This document shows, in pieces, positions 1-10,000 of a DNA stretch of 64,000 nt; position 1 is the first letter of the stretch; each line of letters starts with the position of its first letter. Source of the DNA: Phaeosaccion multiseriatum (lineage: Eukaryota > Ochrophyta, other classes); contig OZ218950.1 in NCBI GenBank assembly GCA_965112735.1, positions 3,844,001 to 3,908,000 on the forward strand, written 5' to 3'. Made by a program: the position numbers and the translations under genes. The notes under the pieces were generated by a model, which ran no database searches, was not told the DNA's origin, and was given only the letters and a program-made list of their open reading frames with translations.

Positions 1-51
1 ATCCTACACGCTTCTTGCAGAGCCGCAGTGTAGCGCCCCCACCCTCTCTAA

Positions 52-1250
52 TCAAAGAATCAAATGGCACCCCAGACGGACCTTCAGATGGTAAACCCTG
101 TCTCTCAAGTCGAGCTCCATTCGCATGCGCCTCACCAGGCGTGTCATCTCCTCCTCCTCTTCAGCGGTACGGTAGCTCTCCTCTCCTGATGAGCACGCAT
201 GCATGGCGACAAGAGCAACAGCAACAGCAACAGCGAATAATAGTGAAAAAAGCGCCAGCACTCGACCACACAAGCATCATCACCCCACAAGGAGAAGACG
301 ACAAGAAGGGGGGTGCTGAGAGGAGGAGTGTGCACGCTCAGAGAGATAAAGGCAGACTATGACACTCCCCCGAGACACAGACTCAAGCGGCACGTCCGGG
401 CTTCTTGGTGAGAGCCTGGCCCTGGGTGCATGTGTGGACTTGACTACTCACCGAATTTGATGGCAGCAGCGATGTCATGCTGCCAGGCCTCCTTCTCGTC
501 TTGGCCACTTGCTGCCAATATCCACTCTTCTGCTACCCCTGCGTTGAACACGACGAAGCTTGAACAGAGACGGCGCGTGTGTGTGGGCGGGGAAAGGGAG
601 AGACAGAGGCGGCGGGTGAGGAGGACATTTCAAACATGGCGCCCTCCTGCGAAAGCCCTTTCGCCGATGCTTGATTCACGAGTGAATTGGGTAAGTACTG
701 TTTTGACTGTGCAGCGAAAAACATCCTTACCCGAGTGGTAGAGCCTCGACTATTCCCTTTGTAGATTCGTTTTGGTTTGTGCTCGTTGTGCTGAGCGAGG
801 CCCCGCGAAGGTTGATCTCATTCGCACTCCCATTTGTCCCGAACACTTGAACATTCCTCTGCGGCAATACAGAAGCAGCAAGATCAGCTGAGCGAGTGCG
901 GCAATGGAAGGGCGACTTGGAAAAGCATGCACAAGGGGAAGGGGATGGGGCACCTCCACCGGATACGAGCTATACCTTGTAGCGGAGAAAGTGCCCGGCT
1001 AAGTACATCTTCTTGTCAGTCCATTGGCGCTGGTGAGGGTCGTAAAGGCGGAGAGTTCCTGCAGAAGAGGGCAGAGTGACGGGAAAGAATGATGAGGGGG
1101 GTGAGAGGAGAGGGGATCCGGTGGGGGCGTACCTTTTCTTATCAGTGCCCTCGCTCTCTTTTCTTCACCCCCCCCTGCACGGCCTCGTCTTAGTCCCCTG
1201 CTAAACCCCTCTTTCCATGCCTCATCACCCCCGGAGATTTTCCTCCTCAT
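52..1250 (-). CDS. PH-domain protein, six exons
   Basis: Exons inferred at 1250-1133, 1058-976, 858-731, 706-680, 558-452 and 185-52. All junctions are GT-AG and in phase, giving about 198 aa if the frame runs to the TGA at 52-54. A donor at 95-96 (after RDR) would instead lead to exons beyond the window. The spliced product reads as one pleckstrin-homology domain: a first strand with LRLYDP, then WTDKKMYLAGHFLRYK, an INLRGAS strand, YPIHSFVVFN, EEWILAAS, and the closing helix with its Trp (EAWQHDIAAAI). A Glu-rich charged helix follows. PH domains usually bind phosphoinositides or proteins at membranes; the ligand cannot be told here. The start ATG lies 86 bp from the start chosen for the divergent HAD-like gene. 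One exon is only 27 nt. Certain about the PH fold, less about the 3' end. Confidence 0.72.
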
Positions 1251-1336
1251 CCTATAACTCTCGATTGATTTTTGCCGATGGATGGTTCTTCTTGCCGTGT
1301 TGCTTCTCCAGACTCACAGCGCGGCGACGCCTTGCG

Positions 1337-1673
1337 ATGCCACAAAAAAAAATGCCACTTCAGCATAATATTAGCCGCATGCTTCGCCCCGTCCTCTCTC
1401 CCGCGCTGCTCCGCAATCTGCGGGCAAGAGATGGGAGTCAGGCTTGTGGTGGAGGGCTCATGAGGCTGCTTCTGCATCAGCTTCAAGGCAGCACGAGACC
1501 CTACCAGACTGAAGCCAGAGGCCAACAATTTCTTCCCGAGGCCTACAGTGTCGCCAGCACGTTGCCTCTCCGAGGCGTGATCTTCGATGTAGAACTGGTT
1601 TCCAGAATGGGTGGGCAGGGGAGCCAGAGCAGCAGCAGCAGTAGCAACGAGGGTGGTGGTGGTGGCGGAGGAG

Positions 1674-1737
<64 letters not shown>

Positions 1738-3269
1738 GAGCAGTAGTAGTAGCGGGTGTTCTCCGACGCCGACTTCCGACCCCCTGGCCTTCGTCAGGGA
1801 CATCAAACAGGTAATGGGCAAGGCGAAGGAGGCGTCGGGCAAGGCCAATCACTTTGGACTTTCCTATGAACCTTTACTGGAAGAGCAAGAGGTCAAGGGC
1901 GGAGCTTTGGAGGCGGCTTTATGCTCCCAAGCCCTGGGAGAGCTTCTAAAGGACGGCACGGCGAAGAGACAGGAAGGAGGGAAAACAGAAGCTGCAGCAG
2001 AGTCGGGGGAGAAGGCCGGAGGGGCGAAGAGTGCTTCGTCCGTAGCAGCCTCCTCCGGTCACTATGGTGGCGGCAGCGTCAGTGGCAGTAGCGTGAAGGA
2101 CAAGTACATGGCGAAGCTCTTGCGAAAGACAAGGGGCCGGAGCAGCGTGGCCTCATCCGGCAGTGGTGCTGGCGACGCCCAGTTCCTCATGGCGGCGCGG
2201 AGCAATGCTCTGGAGGGAGGCACACAGAATAGCCAATGGAGGCTTCTTCCGCAGGTACGAATAGTAGCCTGCTCGCAAGCTTTACTCACAACGCCGAACG
2301 TTTACTTATCGTTATGGTGTTGCTGCCCCCCTTTCTCAGAAGCGGCAGAGGGAGGGGGGTTAAGTCGTGGGAGGGGGGAGGTGACGGGAGACTCTTATCA
2401 GTGAGTTCCTCTGCTTCAGTCGCGCTAGTCTGGATCCCTCACTCTTCCGCGCCGCGCCGTTTCGACTTCCCCCCCCCCTCCTCCTCCTCCTCCTCCTTCT
2501 CCTCCTCCTCCTCCTCATCATCATCATAACGCTAGGCTGGGGCCCTGTTACTCTATCTTGCAGGACGAAACCTCAAAGTAGGCCTCCTTTCCAACATACC
2601 CCCTGACGCCACAGCCAGTGACGACGCACGTACTCTAGTGCGGCAAGTCAAGGAGGTGACAAGGGGGGGGCTTTCCCCACCAGCAGAGCCCGGCTTGGAA
2701 GCGTTGATGGTTGCACTTAAACTTCCTGCTGAGAGCGTGCTCGTGGTTAGTGTCTCCGATGCTGTCATAAAGGAGGGCACGGAAAGGGGACACATGACAT
2801 GTGGCCTTCGCGCTCCCAATGCACAGAGGGGCAAGTGGAGGACGGACTTTTTTGTGCCCAAGATTGAGGAGGTGAGTGAGTGAGTGAGTGAGTGAGTGAG
2901 TGAGTGAGTGAGTGAGGGACTTGAGGGACTTGAGTGAGGGTGTGAACAAGTGAGTGAGTGAGTGAGTGAGTGAGTGAGTGAGCGAGTGAGTGAGTGAGAG
3001 AGTGAGTGAGTGAGTGAGTGAGTGAGTGAGTGAGTAAGTGAGTGAATGGGTGAATGAGTGAGTGAACGAGTGAAGGAGTGCGTGGTGACCGAGCGCGTGA
3101 GTGAACGTGCATGCCTGAGTGCGTGCGTGCGAAGCCCATGAAGCAGGCCCTTCTGGAGCGAGTCCCCTTGGGCCCACAAATCTCAACGTGTATCACACTC
3201 CACCCCACTCCTGCCGTACAGGTGAAGCACGTTGTGGAGGAGCTCAACGGAGTGTCTTATCGAGTCTGA
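1337..3269 (+). CDS. HAD-superfamily-like protein with poly-Ser insert
   Basis: Three exons: 1337-2254, 2536-2871, 3222-3269, all phase 0, 433 aa. The acceptor at 2534-2535 is preferred over the one at 2562-2563 because only it keeps frame and restores ALLLYLAGRNLKVGLLSN, a textbook HAD motif II. Motif I is LRGVIFDVELV, with the first Asp kept but the usual second Asp (DxD) replaced by Glu. The C-terminal part has PGLEALMVALKL and VSVSDAVIKEGTERG, matching the motif IV region. About 200 residues of Ser/Gly/Lys-rich low complexity, including an (AGT)n poly-Ser tract, sit between motifs I and II where the cap would be. The N-terminus (MLRPVLSPALLRNLRARDG) resembles a mitochondrial presequence. 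An upstream ATG at 1217 exists but would overlap the PH gene. Substrate unknown; activity doubtful. Confidence 0.7.
1675..1737 (+). repeat. (AGT)n microsatellite, coding
   Basis: About 20 AGT units in the first exon of the HAD-like gene, read as poly-Ser; flanked by shorter AGC and GGT runs that code for Ser and Gly. Confidence 0.95.
2872..3065 (+). repeat. (GTGA)n intronic microsatellite of donor-like units
   Basis: Starts exactly at the 5' splice site of the second HAD-like intron and continues as interrupted GTGA/GAGT tetranucleotides for nearly 200 bp. Each GTGAGT reproduces the donor consensus. Confidence 0.9.
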
Positions 3270-3631
3270 ACGAGTGGCGAAGGAAGGGTGCCCTCTCGAA
3301 GCCGGCGCTCAGCTTCTCTCTTGATATCCGAGGCGCTTACCTCACCTCACCTCTTGGCGACGGCTGATGCACTAGGTGGTGCACTGCGCTCCTCCCTGAG
3401 CGGTTGTCGAGGGCAAGCACAAGGAGTAGCAGCAGGCCACGCTGTTGCCCTCTAACCCCATGTCAGTGGCGCAGCAGGGGCAGGAGTCTCGTGATACAGC
3501 ATCCCCTGTCCGGCGGCGTCTCTGCGGTCTGGGCTCTGTACTTCCACCGACTACAATAGCCAATTAGGTAGGGTAGTTGTTTTCAATTAAAAAAATAAAA
3601 TAAAGTACGAAGGACACCCAACAGCAAGCAG
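3270..3631. other. Convergent intergenic gap
   Basis: Lies between the 3' ends of the HAD-like (+) and SFI1-like (-) genes. It ends in an A-rich stretch near 3580-3605 that may carry 3'-end signals. I see no conserved coding content. Confidence 0.5.
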
Positions 3632-6454
3632 TCATCGGTAGTGTTGTGTGAGGCTCCGCAGCAGCACCGCAGTGTTGTTGATCCTGTCTTGGCGCTGCTG
3701 TGCCGCAGAGGCGGCGGCCAATGCCACCAGACCAAAGGGCTCACAGGGCAGCAGGAGCGCAGCCAGGGGCAGACTGCCAAGTGGCCGTTGTTCGCTCGCC
3801 GCCTGCAGCTGGGCGGTGCTAAGCAAGAGCTCTTCCGTCTTGCGCAGCCGTCTCCGCATGGCCTCGCAGGACCGGTGCAGCTTGCTCCAGCCAGCCGAAG
3901 CCGCCGCAGCGGTAGTAATAGCAGTTGGTGATTCAGCAGCAGCAGCAAGAGGAGGAGGATGGGCCGGTGACGAGGGGTCCAAGGAGGAGGACTCGTAGTA
4001 ATCATGACAACACCCTACTGGTGTGGACGGGGCCAGGCCGTTGTGTTGCAGTGTGCCAGCTTCCCCTCGATGAGGAGGGTGATGATGATGACGATGATGA
4101 TGATGCGCCCCCGCTCTCCGTTGCGACCTCCTCGGTTGTAGTCGTTCTGTGCGCGTGGTCTGCGTCTGTCGGTCACACTCCTGGTGTTCCTGCTTCTCCT
4201 CCACCTCCTCCTCCTCCTCCTCCTCCTCCCTTGCGGCCCATCCTCCTGCCTTACATGTATCCCTCACGTCGGCGCCGCGTAGAATCGACTGCTGGTGCTT
4301 CTTCATCACTCTCGCCTCCTCCCTTCCGTAGAGGCCCGCGCTCAGTCCTTGCCCGATGGCCTCGTCCCTCAAGCGGTCAATGGTGCGCTGCATGCCCTGA
4401 ATATGGCGTTGGTACTCCACATCTGTCGTCTTCCTTCTTCTCTCCTCAGAGTCAGCTTTCAACTTGCTTTGTTCTAATCCTCTCTGCAGCGAGCGAATCT
4501 CCTCCTGCTTTCTCCTTTCCTTATCCCTCTGCGCCTCCTCGAGTGCCTGTAGTTGCTGTTGGCTCCTCTCCTCCTTCTCCCGCTCTTCCCTTTTGCTTTC
4601 GGCCTCCCTCTCCTGCGCTTGCTCCTTCAAGGCTGCAACCTCGGCTCTCCTGTCCGCCTCAAGTCTCTGCAGCCGTTTTAATTCGGCCCCAAAGCTCTCC
4701 TCCTTCACTTTCATTTCACTCTGCAAAGACAGGATGACCAGGCCTGCCTTGTCCTTCTCCACTTGCTCAGTTTGCTTGATTCTCCCCTGCACCTGCGCTT
4801 CTGTCTCCTGAAGCTGCTCTTTGAGACGCCCCACCACGTCGTCCCGTGCTGATACCTGCATCGTCCGATCTTGCTCCGCTTCCCCGAGGGCACTCTCCAA
4901 CGCGGCAATCGCGCAGGCCTTCTCGCTTCCTGCCCGCTGGAGGGCGGAAATGGTTGTCCGCTGGAGGCTTGTGAACCAGAGCAGGAACGACCTCCGAACA
5001 AGCTCGCTGTGATGTCGCTGCAAACTGCAGCACATTGCTCGAAGGAGTTTGGTGGTGCGGACAGCGTTGCATTGGTCGGTCGGTCGGATCATGATGGCCT
5101 TCCACCTCTGAAGCGCTTGCCGGTGAAAGGCACCCCATCTTCTCTTGGCGACTTTCGCGAGTGCTCTCTTCTGCCCCTCCTTCCGCACCCTCCCTTCCTC
5201 CTCGACTTGAGCGTGCCGTGACAAGGCTCGGGTCGAGTGCTGCCAGTGGCCCCAAGCATGTCTCAAGAGCGGCTGCTGGTAGCATGCTTTCCAGAGCACG
5301 TTTAGACGAGTAAGCATCTTCCTCCGGCAGACGGAGTAGCGTGCCCAGTGCTCAAAGGCCAGGCTTTGTCTCTGCCGATGCAGTCTCACCGCCACAAGAC
5401 CCACCAGCGCCCTTCTTCCCTCTCCAAGCCACCGTAGATACGCTTTCCAAGCCGCAAAACCTCTACTCATCCCCCTCGCTTCGCTCACGAGCCTGCTCAC
5501 GCGATACTTGTGGACATGCCGCAACCACTCTCGAAAACAATCCCTTTGGACTCGCATCGCAGCACGTTCATCAGCTTGTTCTCTGACCGCAATGGTTCGC
5601 CACGTCCAGAGCGAAACGCGCTGCTGATGGCGGGAGAGGAGCGAGACGCATCTGCACAGCAGCCTCTCGCCCACATGTTGGAAGCTCGAGCGTGTGAGGT
5701 GCGCTCCCCGGGCGCGGAAGAACTGTCGTACTTGTGCTCTGGCCAGGACGATGCACAGTCGCGCCATGCCTCGAGTCATTCGTTCGCGGAGGAGGGACTG
5801 CAACGACGCGAGGGGTAGTCGAAAGCGCAAGCGATTGAACGCGCTTCTCTTCGCGACGGCGCTGCTCCATGCCACCCGAGCAGCTATAAAGCTTAGCAGC
5901 TTTCGAATAGCTTCTGTTTCTGCTCTGGTGTAGCACCTTGTCGCCTTCCTGCGCCAGCGGTGAAAGCATGCGCAAGTGGCGTTGAAGTCGCTTCCCCTCT
6001 TGATGAACTCTAACCGCGTCAGTTTGAGATACAGCGCAGCTCGAATGTCCCCCGAAAGGAGCTGGAAGCGGAGTTTCCGCTTTGTGAGCGAAGGATCAGG
6101 GTCTACTCGAACACATTGCCGCTGTTTCCCAGTAGTAGTGCTGCTGCTGCTGCTGCTGCTGCTTTTCGTCCTTCCTGCTGCTGCTCTCCTCTGATGCCTC
6201 TCTTCCGCAAGCGCTTTCCTATACGCCATGGCCAGGTCTTGGAGCTTGTTGGAAGAGTCGTCATGTCCAACAAGAGGTCCCCTGGGCGAGGGTGTCTCCG
6301 CCCCACAATAGCTCTTGCTCTTATTCTGCCCCGTGTTGTCCCACCCCTCCCGTATCGTCTGCTCCCCACTCCCCCCCGCCCAGCTGCGCTGGAGACTCCC
6401 TGGCTGCTCCAGGAGGGGAGATGGCACACAGATGTTCAAAGGAGTCTCGCTCAT
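3632..6454 (-). CDS. SFI1-like centrin-binding repeat / coiled-coil protein
   Basis: One uninterrupted reading frame of 940 aa. From roughly residue 160 to 500 it carries about ten spaced repeats with the SFI1 signature, an aromatic plus Trp in a short basic helix: CFHRWRRKA, LWTWRTIA, FREWLRHVHKY, FAAWKAYLRW, FEHWARYSVCRRK, WGHWQHST, LQRWKAIM, FLLWFTSLQ. SFI1-type proteins bind centrin along a long helix at centrosomes, half-bridges or basal bodies. After the repeats comes a long Glu/Gln/Arg coiled coil (about 510-740), then a low-complexity tail with poly-Glu, a His-rich cluster and Ala-rich segments. A poly-Ser run from CTG repeats lies near residue 100. The lack of introns in a 2.8-kb frame is unusual for this window. 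The family call is solid; orthology to yeast Sfi1 itself is not claimed. Confidence 0.75.
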   Translation of the reverse strand: MSETPLNICVPSPLLEQPGSLQRSWAGGSGEQTIREGWDNTGQNKSKSYCGAETPSPRGPLVGHDDSSNKLQDLAMAYRKALAEERHQRRAAAGRTKSSSSSSSSTTTGKQRQCVRVDPDPSLTKRKLRFQLLSGDIRAALYLKLTRLEFIKRGSDFNATCACFHRWRRKATRCYTRAETEAIRKLLSFIAARVAWSSAVAKRSAFNRLRFRLPLASLQSLLRERMTRGMARLCIVLARAQVRQFFRARGAHLTRSSFQHVGERLLCRCVSLLSRHQQRVSLWTWRTIAVREQADERAAMRVQRDCFREWLRHVHKYRVSRLVSEARGMSRGFAAWKAYLRWLGEGRRALVGLVAVRLHRQRQSLAFEHWARYSVCRRKMLTRLNVLWKACYQQPLLRHAWGHWQHSTRALSRHAQVEEEGRVRKEGQKRALAKVAKRRWGAFHRQALQRWKAIMIRPTDQCNAVRTTKLLRAMCCSLQRHHSELVRRSFLLWFTSLQRTTISALQRAGSEKACAIAALESALGEAEQDRTMQVSARDDVVGRLKEQLQETEAQVQGRIKQTEQVEKDKAGLVILSLQSEMKVKEESFGAELKRLQRLEADRRAEVAALKEQAQEREAESKREEREKEERSQQQLQALEEAQRDKERRKQEEIRSLQRGLEQSKLKADSEERRRKTTDVEYQRHIQGMQRTIDRLRDEAIGQGLSAGLYGREEARVMKKHQQSILRGADVRDTCKAGGWAAREEEEEEEEVEEKQEHQECDRQTQTTRTERLQPRRSQRRAGAHHHHRHHHHPPHRGEAGTLQHNGLAPSTPVGCCHDYYESSSLDPSSPAHPPPLAAAAESPTAITTAAAASAGWSKLHRSCEAMRRRLRKTEELLLSTAQLQAASEQRPLGSLPLAALLLPCEPFGLVALAAASAAQQRQDRINNTAVLLRSLTQHYR

Positions 6455-7050
6455 CTGGCCTCAAAGCCCTCGAAAGGCTTGATAAAGGGGCTGGAGATAA
6501 AAGACCGTTAAGTGCCATCTCTAGGGTGAGTAACGCCATCTACACATGGTGGTAATAGTTTCACAACTGGCTTGTTCTCATTTCCCCCTTCCCCTCCCCA
6601 TCGAGACCCACGGCCGACTCGGCGCACAGGCGCAATCGCTCCTGCACGCACTCGCCGAGCACGTGGTCACCCGCACTGGCCGCACGGGCTCCTCCACCAC
6701 CAAGGGCCACGTCCTGACACGACTACGCCGCCTCGTCAGCTGCAGCCACCAGATGTGGCTCTCGGAGCGGGAGCGCGCCTTCCTGGGTCGGCTCAACCGC
6801 GGAGCCGGTCCCGCACTCCCCCTCCCCGCCCTAGAGGGGGAGTAACCGGCCCCTCGAGGGCCCCGGAGACACAGCGACACCTACACACACACACACACAC
6901 ACACACACACTTTCACACTTTCAGTTTCTTAGGTGATTCCTATTAAGTCAATAAAGTCTTCCCTTCCCCTCCCCGCACTTAAGGGTGTAATATATAATAA
7001 ACCTCCTATTTTCTTCTTTTCCCAGGCCTTTTGACTACATATAATTCACG
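6455..7050. other. Intergenic region upstream of SFI1-like gene, downstream of PRMT5
   Basis: Holds the SFI1-like 5' flank, the possible retroelement scrap, a (CA)n tract at 6883-6910 and two AATAAA-like sites near 6949 and 6996. Nothing else recognisable. Confidence 0.5.
6546..6845 (+). pseudogene. Possible 3' fragment of a non-LTR reverse-transcriptase ORF
   Basis: A GC-rich open stretch whose product contains ETHGRLGAQAQSLLHALAEH and RLRRLVSCSHQMWL, a style I associate with the C-terminal tails of algal retroelement ORFs. There is no start context and no core RT motif. It is followed by (CA)n, an AATAAA at about 6949 and AT-rich sequence, as would suit the 3' end of a truncated insertion. 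It could equally be the end of an unrecognised host exon. Low confidence. Confidence 0.25.
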
Positions 7051-10000
7051 CTACAAGCCTATCCAATAGCTGCGTCCGTTGGGGTTGTGTATTGGTGAGG
7101 CCTGCGGACTCGTCAAACCCCACTCGTACCACACCTTCTGGGGGCTCACACAGCGCCAAAAGTGCACCGTGACTGAGTCTCCTTCGCTGAGAGTGACCGG
7201 GTGCCGAAGCGGGATGTAGAGAGGGAACCAGCTGAACATGCCCGTGGAGAACGTCTCCGGGACGATAGATATGGCAATGTCCTTGAAGAGTTTAGCCTCG
7301 AACGTGCCGCTGAAACCGTGGAGACAGCCCGCCGTGGTGATGGGGAACGTCTTGGGGGGCGTCACGGAGGGGGTGGGGGATTGGGGTGGGTTGGCGTGCA
7401 GTGGGGTGGGGTGGAAGGGAAGCAGCCAGAGGTGGGGAACAGTGAGACCAAGTGGGCAGGGAAGGGGAGTGGGAGAGGGAGGAGCAGCAGACGACCACCC
7501 TCGCACCCCCATCCACCCGCACGCTCCCACCCCACGCACACCCACACACACACGCCCAAGCACACTCACCATCTCAATGTACCGCGTGTTGTCAATCTTC
7601 TCCTCCCGATTTGGGTGGGCAAACGTAAAGGCAGGCTGATCCTTGGCCAATTGACACACATTGTGCATCTTGACAACATAGGCCGTCTCCATCTTCTTCA
7701 CCTCCGCGTAATTCTCCACGTCTCTCCACAGCTTTTGGGAGGTGATGGGCGCTACAAAGGACGTGTACTCATAGGGGATGGAGATGCCGCTTTCCGGTTT
7801 GAGGAAGGCCTGAGCCCCGTCGAGGCACTCCGGGGAGAGCTCGTTGTCACCCCACGACCCCAGTAGCTCGCTCACGAGAATGTCTGCCAGCTCCGTCGCC
7901 TGATAAGATGACACAGACAGAGAGGGGACGGAGGGAAGGAAGGGGGTGCAAGGGTGAGGACGGAAGGAGGGCTCCCACCGGTGGGTTTCCGTTTCCGTTT
8001 CCGTTTCCGTTTCAGTTTCGGTTTCGCGGGTAGGTGTCCTCCCCCTACTTGGAGAAAGGAGCCTGTAGCCTGGTTGAGCCTGCGGCCTGTCGCATGTAGC
8101 CTGTCGCCTCACCTTCCACTGCCTCATGTCCGTAGCGACGACAGTTACGTTGCTCCACTGCTCCATGCGCACGAGGTTCCGGAGCGTAATGACGGCGTTT
8201 GGGTTCTTCTCCACGGCAAAGACCTTCACCTTCCTCATGGCTGTCTTGCTGGCATTGAGCACTGCTCGCACCAAAGGGCCCCTCCCCGCTCCCACCACCA
8301 TCACTACACTCTCCTTGTCCACACTCGTCTCCTTCGGGCGGGTTGGATGATGTGAGGACGGGGGGAAAGGGGGGCAAGAAAGAACAAGAAGGGTGGAGGG
8401 AGGGAGGGAAGGAGGGAGGGAGGATGTTATAGGCCAGGCTGAAGAAAGCACCGCGGAGGGAGCATAGTGCGCAGAGACTTAGAAAGAAGATCGGCGGTGG
8501 CAGACCTCATTATGAGGTACCGATTTCCTACTTTCTCCCTCCCCTCCCGCCCTGACCCGTAAACCGTCCGCTCACATCACTCACCTCCAACGCAGCGGTG
8601 ATGGCAAGCTCGTACTGGCGGTACTTGACGGGGTCCTTCTCAAAGGCCTCGTAGGTCTGAGACTCGAGATTGTCCATTAGGGGCTGCCAATACAGAGGGG
8701 CAGAGGGGCAGAGAGGCAGGGGCAGAGATAGAGAGGTAAGAGCACAAGGATAGAGGCGCCGAGGCAGAGAGCAGAGGCAGAGAGGGGAAGCCGTGGGCAT
8801 GCGAGAGGTGAGCAGAGACAAGGCCAGGCAGCGAAAGAGAACAATAGGTCTCTCCAGTACTCGTGGTGGTACAGCGAGAGAGAACAACCGGCGTCTCTAG
8901 TACTCAGTGCTCGTGGTGGTACCCTCGAGAGGGGTGGGAAGAGGGGAGGAGGGAAGCGAAGGAAAGGCTCACTGCGCTGCTGCTGCGCCGCTGCTGCTGC
9001 TGCTGTGGCTGCTGCCCCTCTCTCCTCCTCTCCCCCCCCCTCCCCTCCTCTCCTCTCCCCTTCCCTCCTCCCCTCTCCTCTCCCCTCTTCTTCCTCCCCT
9101 CTCCTCTCCCCTATTCGTCCTCCCCTCTCCTCTCCTCCCCTCTCCTCTCCTCTCCTCTCCCCTCCCCTCCTCACCTGCAGCGGGCTCTGTAGATAGTCGA
9201 GGTAGGGCCGTTCGAACTTATCCTGGTCCTGAGCAGGGGGCATCTTGGTGCGAAGGTACTCGAGGTATTGCAGGAAGGGGAGGAAGCCGCTGGAGTGCCA
9301 CGCTCGCCTACACCGAGGAGGGGGAGGAGGAGGAGGAGGAGGAGAAGGAGGAAGAGGGGGAGGAGGGAGAGGGGGAGGAGGGGGAGGAGGAGGAAGAGGG
9401 GGAGGGAGAGGAAGGGGGGGGCACACGGAAAGAAAGGGTCCGTCAGAGGAGTCAGGACTGCAGAAGCGGCGAGATAGGAGGCCGAGATTTGACTTGACTT
9501 ACCCTTTGATGAGCAGCTGCACTTTGAGCTTCAGCATGTTCACAATGAAGTGCTGGTGCCTCTTGGGAAGGGTAGGGAAGCCCTTTCTGTTCATCTGACG
9601 GAGAAAAGCGATCACAGCAAGCACAGAACCCAGTTGAATCAAGACGTTTAAGCCTTGAAAGCTGGGGGACGAAACAGCGCAGAGTAAAGCAGAGCAAAGC
9701 AAAGCAAAGAGTCAAGGACTACACCTGAAAGATAGAGGTCGGCAGCACCAGAGCGGTAACAGGCTCTCCCATCCAGCGCTCTAAGGTGGATGCCTCGGGG
9801 AGATGGGCGCTGAGCTCAAGCACCACATGTAGAGAGGCCCTCTGTTCGCACATTACGCGTATTCTGTTCCACGTTGTCCTGTGCATTTCGTTCGCGTGGC
9901 AGAGGCGGGGCAGAGGAAGAGGGAGAGAGAGACTGACAAAGAGATCGACAGAGAGGTGCGCAGTGACAAGTGAACAGGCCCGAGGAAGGCGAATGCTCTG

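Noticed and set aside
2562-2564. Acceptor CAG at 2561-2563 for HAD exon 2
   Set aside because: It breaks the frame with the donor at 2255; the acceptor at 2534-2535 keeps frame and restores HAD motif II.
2553-3247. Long - strand frames rich in THSLTHSL repeats
   Set aside because: They are translations of the intronic GTGA array; the array tolerates open frames in several phases and the + strand splice model explains the region.
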